Assembly (NCBI RefSeq): GCF_018130545.1 | Contig: NZ_JAFCKF010000002.1 | Location: 124,001 to 188,000 of the forward strand | Source of the DNA: Bradyrhizobium tropiciagri | GTDB lineage: Bacteria; Pseudomonadota; Alphaproteobacteria; Rhizobiales; Xanthobacteraceae | Reading direction: 5' to 3' | DNA: 64,000 nt | Program-made: the position numbers and the translations under genes | In this document: positions 1-8,319 of the stretch, one piece after another | Layout: each line of letters begins with the position of its first letter | Numbering within the stretch: the stretch's first letter is position 1 | The notes under the pieces: generated by a model | The model's database searches: none | The model's input: the letters and a program-made list of their open reading frames with translations, nothing else | What the model was told of the DNA's origin: nothing

Positions 1-1
1 G

Positions 2-727
2 GACGGCGGCTCGATCGACCAGGAAACCCGGCTGTTCGACCCGAACAAGGGCGAGACGCGCTCGATGCGTTCCAAGGAAGAGGCGCACGACTATCGCTAC
101 TTCCCGGACCCCGATCTGTTGCCGCTCGAATTCAGCCAGACCTTCGTCGACGATCTCAAGGCGCAGTTGCCGGAGCTGCCGGATCAGAAGAAGTCCCGTT
201 TTATTACGGGCTTCGGCCTGTCGCCCTATGATGCGAGCGTGCTGGTCGCCGAGCGCGAGAGTGCGGAGTTCTACGAGACGGTGCTTGCAGGCCTTGCCGA
301 CAAGGCGCGCGACGGCAAGCTCGCCGCCAACTGGGTGATCAACGAGCTGTTCGGCCGCCTCAACAAGGAAGGCGTCGACATCGCAGCTTCGCCGGTGTCG
401 GCCGAGCAACTCTCCGCGATCATCGGCTTGATCGGCGAGGGAGCGATTTCCGGCAAGATCGCCAAGGACTTGTTCGAGATCGTCTGGCAGGAGGGCGGCG
501 ATCCGCGCGCACTCGTCGAGACGCGCGGCATGAAGCAGGTCACCGACCTCGGCGCGATCGAGAAGGTGGTCGACGACATCATCGCGGCCAACCCCGACAA
601 GGTCGAGCAGGCAAAGGCGAAGCCCGCGGCCCTTCAGTGGTTCGTCGGTCAGGTGATGAAGTCGTCGGGCGGCAAGGCGAACCCGAAGGCGGTCAACGAG
701 CTCTTGAAGTCGAAGCTCGGCATCTGA
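2..727 (+). CDS. gatB: Asp-tRNA(Asn)/Glu-tRNA(Gln) amidotransferase subunit B, C-terminal part
   Basis: The gene enters from the left edge, so the start and most of the catalytic domain are missing. The open frame reads through base 2 with the family signature [13 protein letters not shown] followed by [20 protein letters not shown], typical of the end of the GatB kinase/transamidation core. The remaining ~200 residues are the helical tail and YqeY-like domain that bind the tRNA elbow, ending [10 protein letters not shown] as in other alphaproteobacterial GatB. GatB activates misacylated Glu-tRNA(Gln) or Asp-tRNA(Asn) for amidation in the GatCAB complex. gatC and gatA are not in the window. 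Identity is secure; only completeness is limited. Confidence 0.97.
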   Translation, partial: DGGSIDQETRLFDPNKGETRSMRSKEEAHDYRYFPDPDLLPLEFSQTFVDDLKAQLPELPDQKKSRFITGFGLSPYDASVLVAERESAEFYETVLAGLADKARDGKLAANWVINELFGRLNKEGVDIAASPVSAEQLSAIIGLIGEGAISGKIAKDLFEIVWQEGGDPRALVETRGMKQVTDLGAIEKVVDDIIAANPDKVEQAKAKPAALQWFVGQVMKSSGGKANPKAVNELLKSKLGI

Positions 728-733
728 ACCAAC

Positions 734-752
734 AGGACAATGATGTTGTCCT
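734..752 (+). terminator. Weak hairpin after gatB
   Basis: Seven bases after the gatB stop there is a 7-bp perfect stem (AGGACAA/TTGTCCT) with a 5-base loop. No T-run follows, so an intrinsic terminator is only possible. Confidence 0.35.
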
Positions 753-1330
753 TGGCGCATGATCCGACCGGATTATGCTCTCGCGCGATCGCCTCTCGCC
801 CTCGTCGCGCGCGCGTGAACGCGGCGTGATCCCAGCTCACAGCCTCCCTCGACGGTCGCACTGACGCCTTCGACGCCGAATCGGCGAAGCTGCGATTCGT
901 TCGCGAAACCGGCTTGGACGACCTCAAACGAGGCAAAAGCCGTCTTTCCCACGAAAATTTTTTCGTTGCCAAAAATTACGACTCGGCGTCCGCGCCGCGT
1001 CGCTTTTCGTCGTCGCTCGCGACTCAGCGCAACGATGTTCTCGCGTCGATCGCTTCGATGCGAATTCAATGAAAGCCTACAATACAAGGCAATTCCTGCA
1101 ACGTTGACAAATGCCGATGTCGGCCGCCGTTGCACTTCTTGCATCGTCGCGTGAATGACGTGTCGATTTGAACGGCGTCGCGCGCGGTGCGCACTGCCAT
1201 CGCTGCGTCAACACTTCCTTAAGCGGGACACTGTTTTTTTCGGTCTGTTGGTGTATTCGGGAAGTAGTGCATATCGATTCCCGAGTGCACGCAGCGAACT
1301 AGAGAGCCATCTCACATACTGGAGGGCAAC
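753..1330. other. Intergenic region without a supported gene
   Basis: This ~580-base stretch holds several short frames on both strands, all rich in Arg and Ser and without family motifs, plausible starts or Shine-Dalgarno sites. Runs of CGCG and GTCG give it a skewed composition, and an A/T-rich patch lies at about 950-975. The last ~100 bases must carry the leader of the lysine-rich gene at 1331. No promoter could be assigned with confidence. Confidence 0.5.
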
Positions 1331-1429
1331 ATGGCTAAGAAGGCAAAGAAGGCGAAGAAGGTTAAGAAGGCGAAGAGCGCAGTGAAGAAGACTGCGAAGA
1401 AGACCCGCAAGGTCGCCAAGAAGAAGTAA
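1331..1429 (+). CDS. Lysine-rich 32-residue histone H1-like protein
   Basis: An ATG follows a good Shine-Dalgarno site (TGGAGGG, 1319-1325) at normal spacing and opens a 32-codon frame ending in TAA. The product begins MAKKAKKAKKVKKAKSAV and is almost entirely Lys and Ala, with Thr, Val and three or fewer other residue types and no acidic residue. This composition resembles the C-terminal tails of histone H1 and bacterial H1-like proteins, which bind DNA or other polyanions without a fixed fold. It stands alone, with ~580 bases of non-coding sequence before it and paired hairpins after it. A nucleoid or RNA-binding role is inference from composition. A chance frame is unlikely given the codon pattern (AAG-biased) and ribosome site. 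Confidence 0.72.
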   Translation: MAKKAKKAKKVKKAKSAVKKTAKKTRKVAKKK

Positions 1430-1430
1430 G

Positions 1431-1470
1431 CCTCTCGCCTTGAGAGGATTGCCGGCGGCTTGACGCCGGC
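1431..1470 (+). terminator. Two tandem hairpins after the lysine-rich gene
   Basis: Immediately after the stop codon lie CCTCTC-GCCTT-GAGAGG (1431-1447) and GCCGGCG-GCTTGA-CGCCGGC (1451-1470), both perfect stems. No T-tract follows. They could protect the short mRNA's 3' end or end transcription. Confidence 0.5.
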
Positions 1471-2244
1471 ACGTCGCGAGAGCCAGCGGACGGACTGCTG
1501 AGAGGCACATCCCACCCAAGGCTCTGGCTGACGAAAGAGGGTGTCGGCGAGACATCAGGTCAAACGGCTGGATCGAATTTCGGAGAGGGCAACCTTCCCA
1601 AAACCGGTCCGGCAGAAGAAACAGAGATTTCTTCGTTCGGTGCGGAGCCCGCTCGGTTCCGCAATTTCACCGGCGAGAATGCCGACTGAAATCTGGTCCT
1701 GACGTGTTCGCCGACCCCCTCGTTCCGGCGGCCTGCGCAGTCCGCGCCCCGGCAACCATTTTCCGCATTCCAGTTCCTGACCGACGTTAGGCTTCACGGC
1801 CTCGCGTTGCTTTTGTCTGTCCGCCTGGCTGCATGCCATTCTGCGGATCGCGACTGGTCGTGCCAGCCCTCCGTCAATCTCGAGACTGACTGCCCGCCAG
1901 GTCGGTGGGCGCCCATCGCCATTGTCCGCGATGGTTATCGTTGTCCGAAACAGCAGGGTAAACCGGCGTTCACGAATATGCAGAAGTGCCTGCGGCACAG
2001 CCACTTCTGCGATTCCTTCAAGCGGCCCCGGCGGCGCCGGTTTACATCCCGTTCATCGCGATACTTAAACCGCTCTTCAAATTTGATGGGCCATGATCAT
2101 CCCAACAAGCCGGCAAACGGCGAGCGCATGATCCTCCGGGATCAGCGCGGGGCATGATCAAGAGATCAGCCCGGACGAGACAGGGTAGTTCAACAGTGGA
2201 CGGGGGCCGCGCTCGGGGGAGGGCGGCCAACAACAAAAAGGGGA
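1471..2244. other. Intergenic region without a supported gene
   Basis: About 770 bases. The longest frames (1555-2004 minus, 1807-2157 plus) lack recognisable motifs and ribosome sites, and they overlap each other. The final bases (AAAAAGGGGAATG) supply the ribosome site for the gene at 2245. Confidence 0.5.
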
Positions 2245-2520
2245 ATGACGACAATGTTTCAGGGGGTCATCGATCAGGAAAGCGCGATCCCGGTTGCTGC
2301 AACGGCAATCCAGGACGTGCTGTTCGAGCGTGGCATGTACTGGGCGAGCGGCCGCTCCGGCGTGGTCAACCTCGTCGCGGCGCACAAATGGTTCAACCTG
2401 GCGGCGCTCAAGGGACGTACCGACGCGATCGCGCACCGCCGCGAAGTCGCCGAGCAGATGTCCGACGTCGAGATCGCGGCCGCCCAGCGCGAAGCCCGCG
2501 CCTGGATGACGACGCACTAA
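2245..2520 (+). CDS. Small Sel1-repeat-like protein
   Basis: The 91-residue product has the pattern LFERGMYWASGRSGVVNLVAAHKWFNLAALKGR. It matches one Sel1-like repeat (helix-turn-helix unit with the AHKWFNLAA signature) at about residues 26-58, followed by a short charged helix that ends AQREARAWMTTH. The ATG at 2245 is preceded by AAAAAGGGG; a second ATG lies three codons on. Sel1 repeats act as protein-binding scaffolds. A single repeat with no signal peptide suggests a cytosolic accessory protein. There is no operon partner: the next gene is on the other strand. Family assignment rests on the motif only. Confidence 0.75.
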   Translation: MTTMFQGVIDQESAIPVAATAIQDVLFERGMYWASGRSGVVNLVAAHKWFNLAALKGRTDAIAHRREVAEQMSDVEIAAAQREARAWMTTH

Positions 2521-2617
2521 GCTTTCGTTTTGACGCGTTTTCTTCTCGCGAACCGGTAGTCCACTTCGCTCGAAACGCTCTGCTATCGAGCTGGGAGCCT
2601 TGGCTCCCTCGCTCCAT

Positions 2618-3382
2618 CTAGAACCAATATCGCGCTGCGTAGATCGCGGTCATGACGGCTCCGGCGGCGATGACGAACTGCCGGACGATGTGACCCGGAA
2701 GGATCCGGATCAGGTAGCCTCCGGCGTAACCGCCGATGATGGCGCCGAGCAGCATCGCTGACGCCTCCGGCCACCGCACCGCTCCCTGTACGATGAAGAT
2801 CAAGGTGGCGGCGAGCGACACGCAGGTCGCGAGCAGGTTCTTCAGCGCCTTGATCGCCCTGATGTCGTTCGGCTCCGTGATCGAGAGCACCGCGGTCAGG
2901 ATGACGCCGAGCCCGGCGCCGAAGAACCCTCCATAGACGCACGCCAATCCAAGGACAGCACCGCTCGCGCCGGTCGAGGGCAGGGCCGCCGCCTCATGGC
3001 GCCCGATGGTCCATCGCTGGATCTGCGGCGCGCAGGCGAACAGCAGCGTGGCGAATGCGATCAACCCCGGCACCGGCAGCACGAACAGCCGCTCGGGAAG
3101 CAGCAGCAGGACGCCGGCGCCGACCGCGCCGCCGAGGGTGCAGACGGCGACGAAGCTAATCGTGCGCCGTGTCGGCGGCGGCAGCTTGCCGCGATCGGCG
3201 AGCGCCGCGATCAGATGCCCCGGCGAGATCGCCACCGCATTCGAGGCGTTGGCGATGACGGCCGGCAGGCCCGCCGCGAGCATCGCCGGAAACGTGATCA
3301 GCGTCGCGCCGCCCGCCAGCGCGTTGATGATGCCGCCCGCGACGCCGGCCGCGACCAGCAAGAGACTTGTCTGAACATCCAT
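2618..3382 (-). CDS. TauE/SafE family membrane transporter (sulfite exporter-like)
   Basis: 254 residues, nearly all hydrophobic, with seven or eight likely membrane segments. The two internal TauE/SafE repeats are visible: GGIINALAGGATLITFPAM near the N terminus (residues ~16-34) and YGGFFGAGLGVILTA at about 149-163. The family moves organosulfur or small organic anions such as sulfite, sulfoacetate or glycolate; the substrate cannot be read from sequence. The gene lies 73 bases downstream of an AraC regulator on the same strand and may be the last gene of the thioesterase-MFS-AraC-TauE run. Start at ATG 3382. Confidence 0.9.
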   Translation of the reverse strand: MDVQTSLLLVAAGVAGGIINALAGGATLITFPAMLAAGLPAVIANASNAVAISPGHLIAALADRGKLPPPTRRTISFVAVCTLGGAVGAGVLLLLPERLFVLPVPGLIAFATLLFACAPQIQRWTIGRHEAAALPSTGASGAVLGLACVYGGFFGAGLGVILTAVLSITEPNDIRAIKALKNLLATCVSLAATLIFIVQGAVRWPEASAMLLGAIIGGYAGGYLIRILPGHIVRQFVIAAGAVMTAIYAARYWF

Positions 3383-3455
3383 GCTTCACCCAGTTCGAGG
3401 GTGAGCAGGCTAGCTGGCCGAGCGCCGTCCGGTCTGGAACGTTTGTGACGCCGCT

Positions 3456-4160
3456 TCAATCGCGCCAGTAGACGCCCGGCGTGGTTCCAAAGGTGCCGCG
3501 GAACAGGCGGGTGAGGTGGCTCTGGTCGGAGAAGCCCGCATCGGCCGCAGCTGCGGCGATCGGCTCACCCGCGCGCAGCAACTGCCGGGCAAGGTTGAGC
3601 CGCGCCAGCAGGCGGAAGGCATGCGGCGCGACGCCGAGCTCGCGCCGCACCAGGCGGCTGAACCCCTCGCGGCTTCGCCCCAGACCTGCGGCAATATCGC
3701 CGATCGGCTCCGCACTCTCAGTCAGGGCGACGCCGAGCTTCGCCCGGTCGGTGTACCCCGCCGGGCTGGACGGCGCCTGCGACAGGATATCGTCGGCGAT
3801 CTCGCGGATGTGCTCGGCCGAGATCTCATCGACGCTGCGCCAGCGGTTTCCAGCCCGCATGACCCGCAGCGAGGAGCAGGCGCGGCTCGCCGGTAGATAG
3901 GCATTGAGGCAAACCGTCTCCGCGTCCGCCGTCGGTATCGGTGCGTGCAGCAATCCCGCCGGGATGAGCGCGGCATGGCCGGCGGGCACGGTGACGGTCG
4001 CCCCGTTGATGCGAAAGGCGCGCGATCCCGACAGCACCAGCACGATCTGGGCTTCATCATGGAAGTGCGGCCTGAGACCCAGCGAGCCGGCACCGCGCCA
4101 CGATGCCAGCTCGACAATGCCGGCGCGGTCGGCTCGCCGGTACGTCCAGGCATTGGTCAT
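3456..4160 (-). CDS. AraC family transcriptional regulator
   Basis: The N-terminal cupin-type sensor (residues ~10-90) contains RPHFHDEAQIVLVLSGSRAF and the PAGHAALIPAGLLH barrel motif. The C-terminal double helix-turn-helix includes EPIAAAAADAGFSDQSHLTRLFRGTFGTTPGVYWRD, the classic AraC signature. The start is placed at ATG 4160 (MTNAWTYRR), giving 234 residues; a longer frame begins 63 bases upstream but adds a tail unlike the family. It lies between an MFS transporter (79 bases upstream) and a TauE transporter, all on the minus strand, so it probably senses a small organic molecule handled by one of them. The ligand is unknown. Confidence 0.9.
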   Translation of the reverse strand: MTNAWTYRRADRAGIVELASWRGAGSLGLRPHFHDEAQIVLVLSGSRAFRINGATVTVPAGHAALIPAGLLHAPIPTADAETVCLNAYLPASRACSSLRVMRAGNRWRSVDEISAEHIREIADDILSQAPSSPAGYTDRAKLGVALTESAEPIGDIAAGLGRSREGFSRLVRRELGVAPHAFRLLARLNLARQLLRAGEPIAAAAADAGFSDQSHLTRLFRGTFGTTPGVYWRD

Positions 4161-4239
4161 GGCGAAGCGAGTGGGCACAGAGGGTTCGAACCGACGGGGG
4201 ATGGTGATCCGCCAGCATAGCACGGCGGATCACCGGCCG

Positions 4240-5481
4240 TCAGAGGGAGGCGGTTCGCATCGTCGCCATCGCGATGACGGCGGCGACGAGGTTGGCGGCG
4301 GCGCTGATCGCCACCGGAATGAAATAGCTGTGGCTGATGTCGTAGGCGAAGCCGGCGGCGCTCGGACCCAGCAGCGTGCCAAAGGCGACGCTGGTGTAGA
4401 GGATGCCGATGATGCCGCCGACACTGCGGCCGCCGAAATGATCAGTGACCACGGCGGGCAGGATCGCGACCCAGCCGCCATAGAACACGCCGAACAGCAG
4501 TGCGAACACTGTGAGCGACCAGAAGCTGCCGGCGATCGCCCAGATCGCCAGCGACACCGCCATGCCGAGATACATCGCCACCAGGAACGCGTCGCGGCCG
4601 ACCCGGTCGGCGATGCCGCCGAGGAAGAAGCGGCCGGCGGTGCTGCCGACGCCGATCATCCCGAGCAGCAGCACGGCAAGCGCCGGTGTCACCTGATGAT
4701 CGACGGCAAACGGCACCAGATGCACGAAGGGCACGAACACGCCGAACGCGCTGATCAGGCAGGCCGCATAGAGCCCGGCGAAGCGGGCGGACCTTACCGC
4801 ACGACGGATCGAGACGCCCTGGCGGAGCGGCGCGTTCGAGACTGCCTCAAGCGGATCGCCATCCGGTCCGGTGCCGTAGCGGCGCGGATCGTCCGCGATC
4901 AGCAGCGAGGCGCCGATCCCGGCGACGGCGGCGACGATGCCCAGTACGACATAGGTGTCGCGCCACCCGAAGCTCGTGATCAGCCAGGTCGCGAGCGGCG
5001 GCATCACCAGCGTGCCGACCCCGATTCCGCTGACGGCGAGGCCCGACGCAAAACCGCGCCGCCGGACGAACCAGCGTTGCACGGCGCCCAGTGTGGGGAC
5101 ATAGGCGCAGCCGACGCCGGCGCCGATCCCGATGCTATAGGCGGCATAGACCTGGAGGATGGTCTGCGCCTGTCCCGCCAGCACCATGCCGAGACCGACC
5201 AGCGCCATTCCAAGGCAAGCCAGCCGGCGCGCGCCCCAGCGATCGGCAAGCGGGCCGGAGACGATGCCGAGGCCGAAATACAGGAAGCCCGCGAAAGAGA
5301 ACACCAGCGACACCGAACCGCGCGAGGCGCCGAACTCCCGCTGCAACGACTCGACAAAGGACGAGAACGTGTAGGCGCTGCCGAAGCCGATAAGTGTCAC
5401 GACGAAGGCGGCCGCGACGACGGTCCAGCCGTAGAACGGTTTTGCGCGTTGATAACCGGCGTGCATGGTGGCGTTGCTCAC
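4240..5481 (-). CDS. MFS transporter, monocarboxylate/oxalate-type
   Basis: A 413-residue major facilitator with twelve predicted segments. The loop 2-3 motif GPLADRWGARR is present, as is the domain-2 counterpart GGIADRVGRDA. The pattern (SSFVESLQREFGASRGSVSLVFS in the first loop) resembles the MCT/OFA branch, which carries monocarboxylates or dicarboxylates. The start is GTG 5481 because its GTGA overlaps the stop of the upstream thioesterase and AAGGAG lies seven bases before it; an ATG five codons in (5466) is the alternative. The coupling suggests both products act on the same acid or its CoA ester. Substrate is not determined. Confidence 0.88.
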   Translation of the reverse strand: MSNATMHAGYQRAKPFYGWTVVAAAFVVTLIGFGSAYTFSSFVESLQREFGASRGSVSLVFSFAGFLYFGLGIVSGPLADRWGARRLACLGMALVGLGMVLAGQAQTILQVYAAYSIGIGAGVGCAYVPTLGAVQRWFVRRRGFASGLAVSGIGVGTLVMPPLATWLITSFGWRDTYVVLGIVAAVAGIGASLLIADDPRRYGTGPDGDPLEAVSNAPLRQGVSIRRAVRSARFAGLYAACLISAFGVFVPFVHLVPFAVDHQVTPALAVLLLGMIGVGSTAGRFFLGGIADRVGRDAFLVAMYLGMAVSLAIWAIAGSFWSLTVFALLFGVFYGGWVAILPAVVTDHFGGRSVGGIIGILYTSVAFGTLLGPSAAGFAYDISHSYFIPVAISAAANLVAAVIAMATMRTASL

Positions 5482-5984
5482 GATCGTTCTCCTTGCGTTG
5501 CTTGCTCGCCGGCCCTGGCCGGTGGGTAGAGCAGCATTTGCGTGCAGCGAAACAGTGCGACGGTCTTGCCGGTCGCCTCGCTTTTGATCTCCGCGTCCCA
5601 CACCTGGGTGGTGCGGCCGGCGTGAACGAGGCGCGCCTCGCAGCTCACGCCGCCTTCGCGCGCGGCGCCGATGAAGTTCGTCTTCAACTCTCCGGTGGCG
5701 AAGCCGATTGCGCCGTCTGGCAAGGAGGCAAGGCAACCGAACCCGCACGCGGTATCCGCCAGCGCGACGAGGCTCGCGCCGTGCAACAGCCCGTGCGGCG
5801 AGAAGTGCTTCGCAGCGATCTCGAAGCGGCCGCTGATGTGGCCGCGTCCGGCGTCGAGCCATTGAAAACCCAGCAGGGCGGGCAGGCTGCCGGTTTGCGA
5901 CGCATTGATGCGGTCGACGAGTTGGCCGGTAGGGCCGCCCGCGTTGATCTCGCGCAAGGCGAGTTTGTTGGGGACCTCAGTCAT
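5478..5984 (-). CDS. PaaI-family hotdog-fold thioesterase
   Basis: About 168 residues with the hotdog-fold thioesterase signature FSPHGLLHGASLVALADTA (the HG..hG segment forms the active-site helix) and the strand TGELKTNFIGAAREG. This family hydrolyses acyl- or aryl-CoA thioesters in the cytosol. Start is set at ATG 5984 with GGAG 12 bases upstream. An in-frame ATG at 6002 would add six residues but lacks a ribosome site. It is the first gene of a minus-strand run whose next gene, an MFS transporter, overlaps its stop by GTGA. One of two identical-type palindromes lies ~58 bases upstream, which places it under the divergent LysR gene. Confidence 0.87.
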   Translation of the reverse strand: MTEVPNKLALREINAGGPTGQLVDRINASQTGSLPALLGFQWLDAGRGHISGRFEIAAKHFSPHGLLHGASLVALADTACGFGCLASLPDGAIGFATGELKTNFIGAAREGGVSCEARLVHAGRTTQVWDAEIKSEATGKTVALFRCTQMLLYPPARAGEQATQGERS

Positions 5985-6041
5985 GTCTTGTATTGGCTCC
6001 ATCAGGGAACCGAAAGCTGTCGTCAGAGCCTCGCTTGATGA

Positions 6042-6054
6042 TTAGATAATCTAA
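6042..6054. promoter_or_regulatory. 13-bp palindrome, probable LysR operator (distal)
   Basis: TTAGATAATCTAA is a perfect palindrome around its central base and matches TTAGA-N3-TCTAA. It sits in the thioesterase promoter region. The same motif recurs at 6164, with centres 122 bp apart. Confidence 0.65.
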
Positions 6055-6163
6055 CTTTACTGGCTCTGATTTCTCTGCGTTGACGCGGCTTCCGGCGTCG
6101 AGTTAGGCTAGTACAGCGCGCGGACGCTCGAGTTGGCAAACCAGATTTGCTGCGCAATTAAGA

Positions 6164-6176
6164 TTAGAAAATCTAA
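6164..6176. promoter_or_regulatory. 13-bp palindrome, probable LysR autoregulatory operator
   Basis: TTAGAAAATCTAA, again TTAGA-N3-TCTAA, ends three bases before the LysR start codon at 6180 and covers the position of its ribosome site. Binding there would block its own expression. Confidence 0.65.
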
Positions 6177-6179
6177 ATC

Positions 6180-7082
6180 ATGGAAAGCCGCCTTCCACCC
6201 CTGAACGCGCTCAAGGCGTTCGAGTCCGCCGCCCGCCATCTCTCGGTGAAGCTCGCGGCCGAGGAGCTGTGCGTGACGCCGGGCGCGGTCAGCCAGATGC
6301 TCAAGACGCTGGAAGCGCATCTCGGCACAAAGCTGTTCGAGCGGGTGCCGCGCGGTATCTACCTCACTGACGCCGGGCGCGACTATCTGCCGTCGATCCG
6401 CAATGCATTTCGCCAGATCGCGGAGGCCTCGCGCCGCGTCGCTGCCTCTGTTGACGTCGGCACGCTGACGGTGAGCGTTACACCGTTCTTTGCGTCGGCC
6501 TGGCTGGTGCCGCGCATGGCGTCGTTCCAGGACGCGCATCCCGAGATCGATCTGCAGATCGTCACCAGCAACACGCTGGTCGATTTCTCGCGCAGCGGCA
6601 TCGACGTCGCGGTGCGCCACGGCCTCGGCCGCTATCCCGGGCTGCGCAGCGATCGCGTCGTCACGGTCGAGATGGTGGTGGTGGCGGCGCCGTCGCTGGT
6701 TGCGCGGCTCGGGCGACCGGCATCGCCCACAGACCTCGCCGGCTGGCCGCAGGTGCATGATGCTGATCGCAAGGGCTGGAGCCTGTGGTTTCAGGCCAAC
6801 GGCATCGCTGAGGTTCGCACGCCGCGCGGTCCCTCGTTCGATGACAGTGGTCTGCTGCTGAAGGCGGTGCTGACCGGGCAGGGCGCGGGCCTGTTGCCGG
6901 CGGCGATGGTCGCAAACGAGATCGAGAGCGGCGAACTGATCCAGCTCCTGGACACCGCGCATCTGGAAGAGTTCGCCTACTACCTCGTCTGCCCCGACAA
7001 CCGGCAGGGGCTTCCGAAGATCGCGGCGTTCAGGGAATGGATATTGGGGCCGGTGGCGCAGGCTGCGGCTGCGGACCGTTAG
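6180..7082 (+). CDS. LysR family regulator, GcvA-like
   Basis: 300 residues. The winged helix-turn-helix is at residues ~7-65 (LPPLNALKAFESAARHLSVK...LCVTPGAVSQMLKTLE) with the GcvA-type opening RLPPLNALKAFE. The effector-binding domain follows (VGTLTVSVTPFFASAWLVPRM and AVRHGLGRYPGL are typical of the GcvA subgroup). It is transcribed away from the thioesterase-MFS run, the usual layout for a LysR gene and its targets. Two identical-type 13-bp palindromes occupy the 195-base intergenic region. ATG 6180 is the only sensible start although the Shine-Dalgarno is weak and buried in a palindrome. The inducer is unknown. Confidence 0.93.
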   Translation: MESRLPPLNALKAFESAARHLSVKLAAEELCVTPGAVSQMLKTLEAHLGTKLFERVPRGIYLTDAGRDYLPSIRNAFRQIAEASRRVAASVDVGTLTVSVTPFFASAWLVPRMASFQDAHPEIDLQIVTSNTLVDFSRSGIDVAVRHGLGRYPGLRSDRVVTVEMVVVAAPSLVARLGRPASPTDLAGWPQVHDADRKGWSLWFQANGIAEVRTPRGPSFDDSGLLLKAVLTGQGAGLLPAAMVANEIESGELIQLLDTAHLEEFAYYLVCPDNRQGLPKIAAFREWILGPVAQAAAADR

Positions 7083-7091
7083 CTTGCGGGT

Positions 7092-8153
7092 TTAGAACTT
7101 GCAGACATACCGACGGCCGTTTGTGTTCGGGTCAGTTCCGTCGCTCGATGAAAAATAAAGCACATTCGCCCAGTGCGAATAGGCGCCGCGACCAATCTTC
7201 TGGATTGTGTCGTGTGACGAGTGGGAAGGCCCAATGAGCTTGTCGTTCTCAAATAGGGCAAGATTTGATGCAATCGGATTGGCGCTGCTGTCTCCGGCCG
7301 GAACGTGGTCGGGCAGCATGAAGGCCCACATTTGCCCGGCGCTTGGCGAAGGCGATGAGACGGTCAGTTCGCTCGGCTTGCGAGTCTTGATCCGTCGACC
7401 GTCCTCCATTTCGAAGGGAACAAACCATTCGATCGAGCTTGTGTCGTAGGCTTGGCCGATGAACTTTCGCCCATACAAGCTCTGCATCGGCACGGCATGG
7501 TCAAGAGAGTCTGCCCGTTTTCGCGCGGCGAACATATGGAAGGCGATCTTGCTGTCCATTGTCCCAAGGATTCCTTCTCCGAACGATCCGGGGAGCGCGG
7601 GCCTGATCTGCCAGACCGGCGATGCCTTTGGATCGAAGTGGAGGGAGGCGGAGTTCAGAACGTCGAACTGCGCGGCCGCGTAGTAGTCGAGCATCAGCGT
7701 GGGACTGAACTGATAAAAGCCGTGATCGATACAATTGCTCATTGGCAGGATGTGGATGGCAAGCCCGCCTGGTTTTAGCATCCGCGTGATGTTCGCTAGC
7801 CCATTGGGGACGTGAAAGACATGCTCGAGCGTCCCGCCGTTGAGAACGGCGCCGAACCTGCCGACCAGTTCCGGCGGAAGGCTTTCGTTGTTCAGATCAA
7901 ATTCGAAATCTGCGCCCTCATATTTGCTGACGTCGATGCTCGAAAGCTCACCCAGGCCGCACAGTTCAAAATAGCTGCGCGCATCCATCGGATGATTGCC
8001 ACGGGGCCAAAGTGACATCTTCCCGATGGCCTTGAAGAAGGTCTTTTCGGTGAATCCAACGTCCATGACGCCCAGCGTGGCAATGGGGTCCTTGACGTCG
8101 TGGGCCAGGAGCCACTCGCGCAACAACACGGCAACGTTCAACGCCAAGCCCAT
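7092..8153 (-). CDS. Class I SAM-dependent methyltransferase-like protein with extra C-terminal domain
   Basis: The first ~200 residues have a methyltransferase layout: an acidic strand end (ELSSIDVSKYEGADFEFDLN) in place of motif II, then FGAVLNGGTLEHVFHVPNGLANITRMLKPGGLAIHILP, which matches motifs IV-VI of the Methyltransf_11/23 group. The canonical glycine-rich motif I is not obvious. The last ~110 residues (from about EWFVPFEMEDGRR) are predicted beta-rich and have no family I recognise. Start is set at ATG 8153 (MGLALNVAV); an upstream ATG adds eight residues. The gene stands alone, convergent with the LysR gene. Substrate could be a sugar, lipid or small molecule; this is open. Confidence 0.72.
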   Translation of the reverse strand: MGLALNVAVLLREWLLAHDVKDPIATLGVMDVGFTEKTFFKAIGKMSLWPRGNHPMDARSYFELCGLGELSSIDVSKYEGADFEFDLNNESLPPELVGRFGAVLNGGTLEHVFHVPNGLANITRMLKPGGLAIHILPMSNCIDHGFYQFSPTLMLDYYAAAQFDVLNSASLHFDPKASPVWQIRPALPGSFGEGILGTMDSKIAFHMFAARKRADSLDHAVPMQSLYGRKFIGQAYDTSSIEWFVPFEMEDGRRIKTRKPSELTVSSPSPSAGQMWAFMLPDHVPAGDSSANPIASNLALFENDKLIGPSHSSHDTIQKIGRGAYSHWANVLYFSSSDGTDPNTNGRRYVCKF

Positions 8154-8319
8154 CTCGTCTCCACTATGCGGACCCATCCCATTTGGGTGCGGACGCTAGC
8201 CCGTCGCAACCGCCCCGAGCAAGCGCCCATCGTTGCCATATCGCAACCGCATGGCGTGTTCCATCTCAAATTCGCCGCGGGGCCCGTCGGGTCAGCGGCA
8301 TCGGGTCGCCCGCCAAGCC

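Noticed and set aside
1807-2157. A 116-codon plus-strand frame between the lysine-rich gene and the Sel1-like gene
   Set aside because: No ribosome site and overlaps an equally poor minus-strand frame; no domain visible.
3904-5529. A 541-codon plus-strand frame opposite the MFS gene
   Set aside because: Composition is typical of an antisense shadow (runs of Asp, Arg, Gly, His) and the minus-strand MFS protein is clear.
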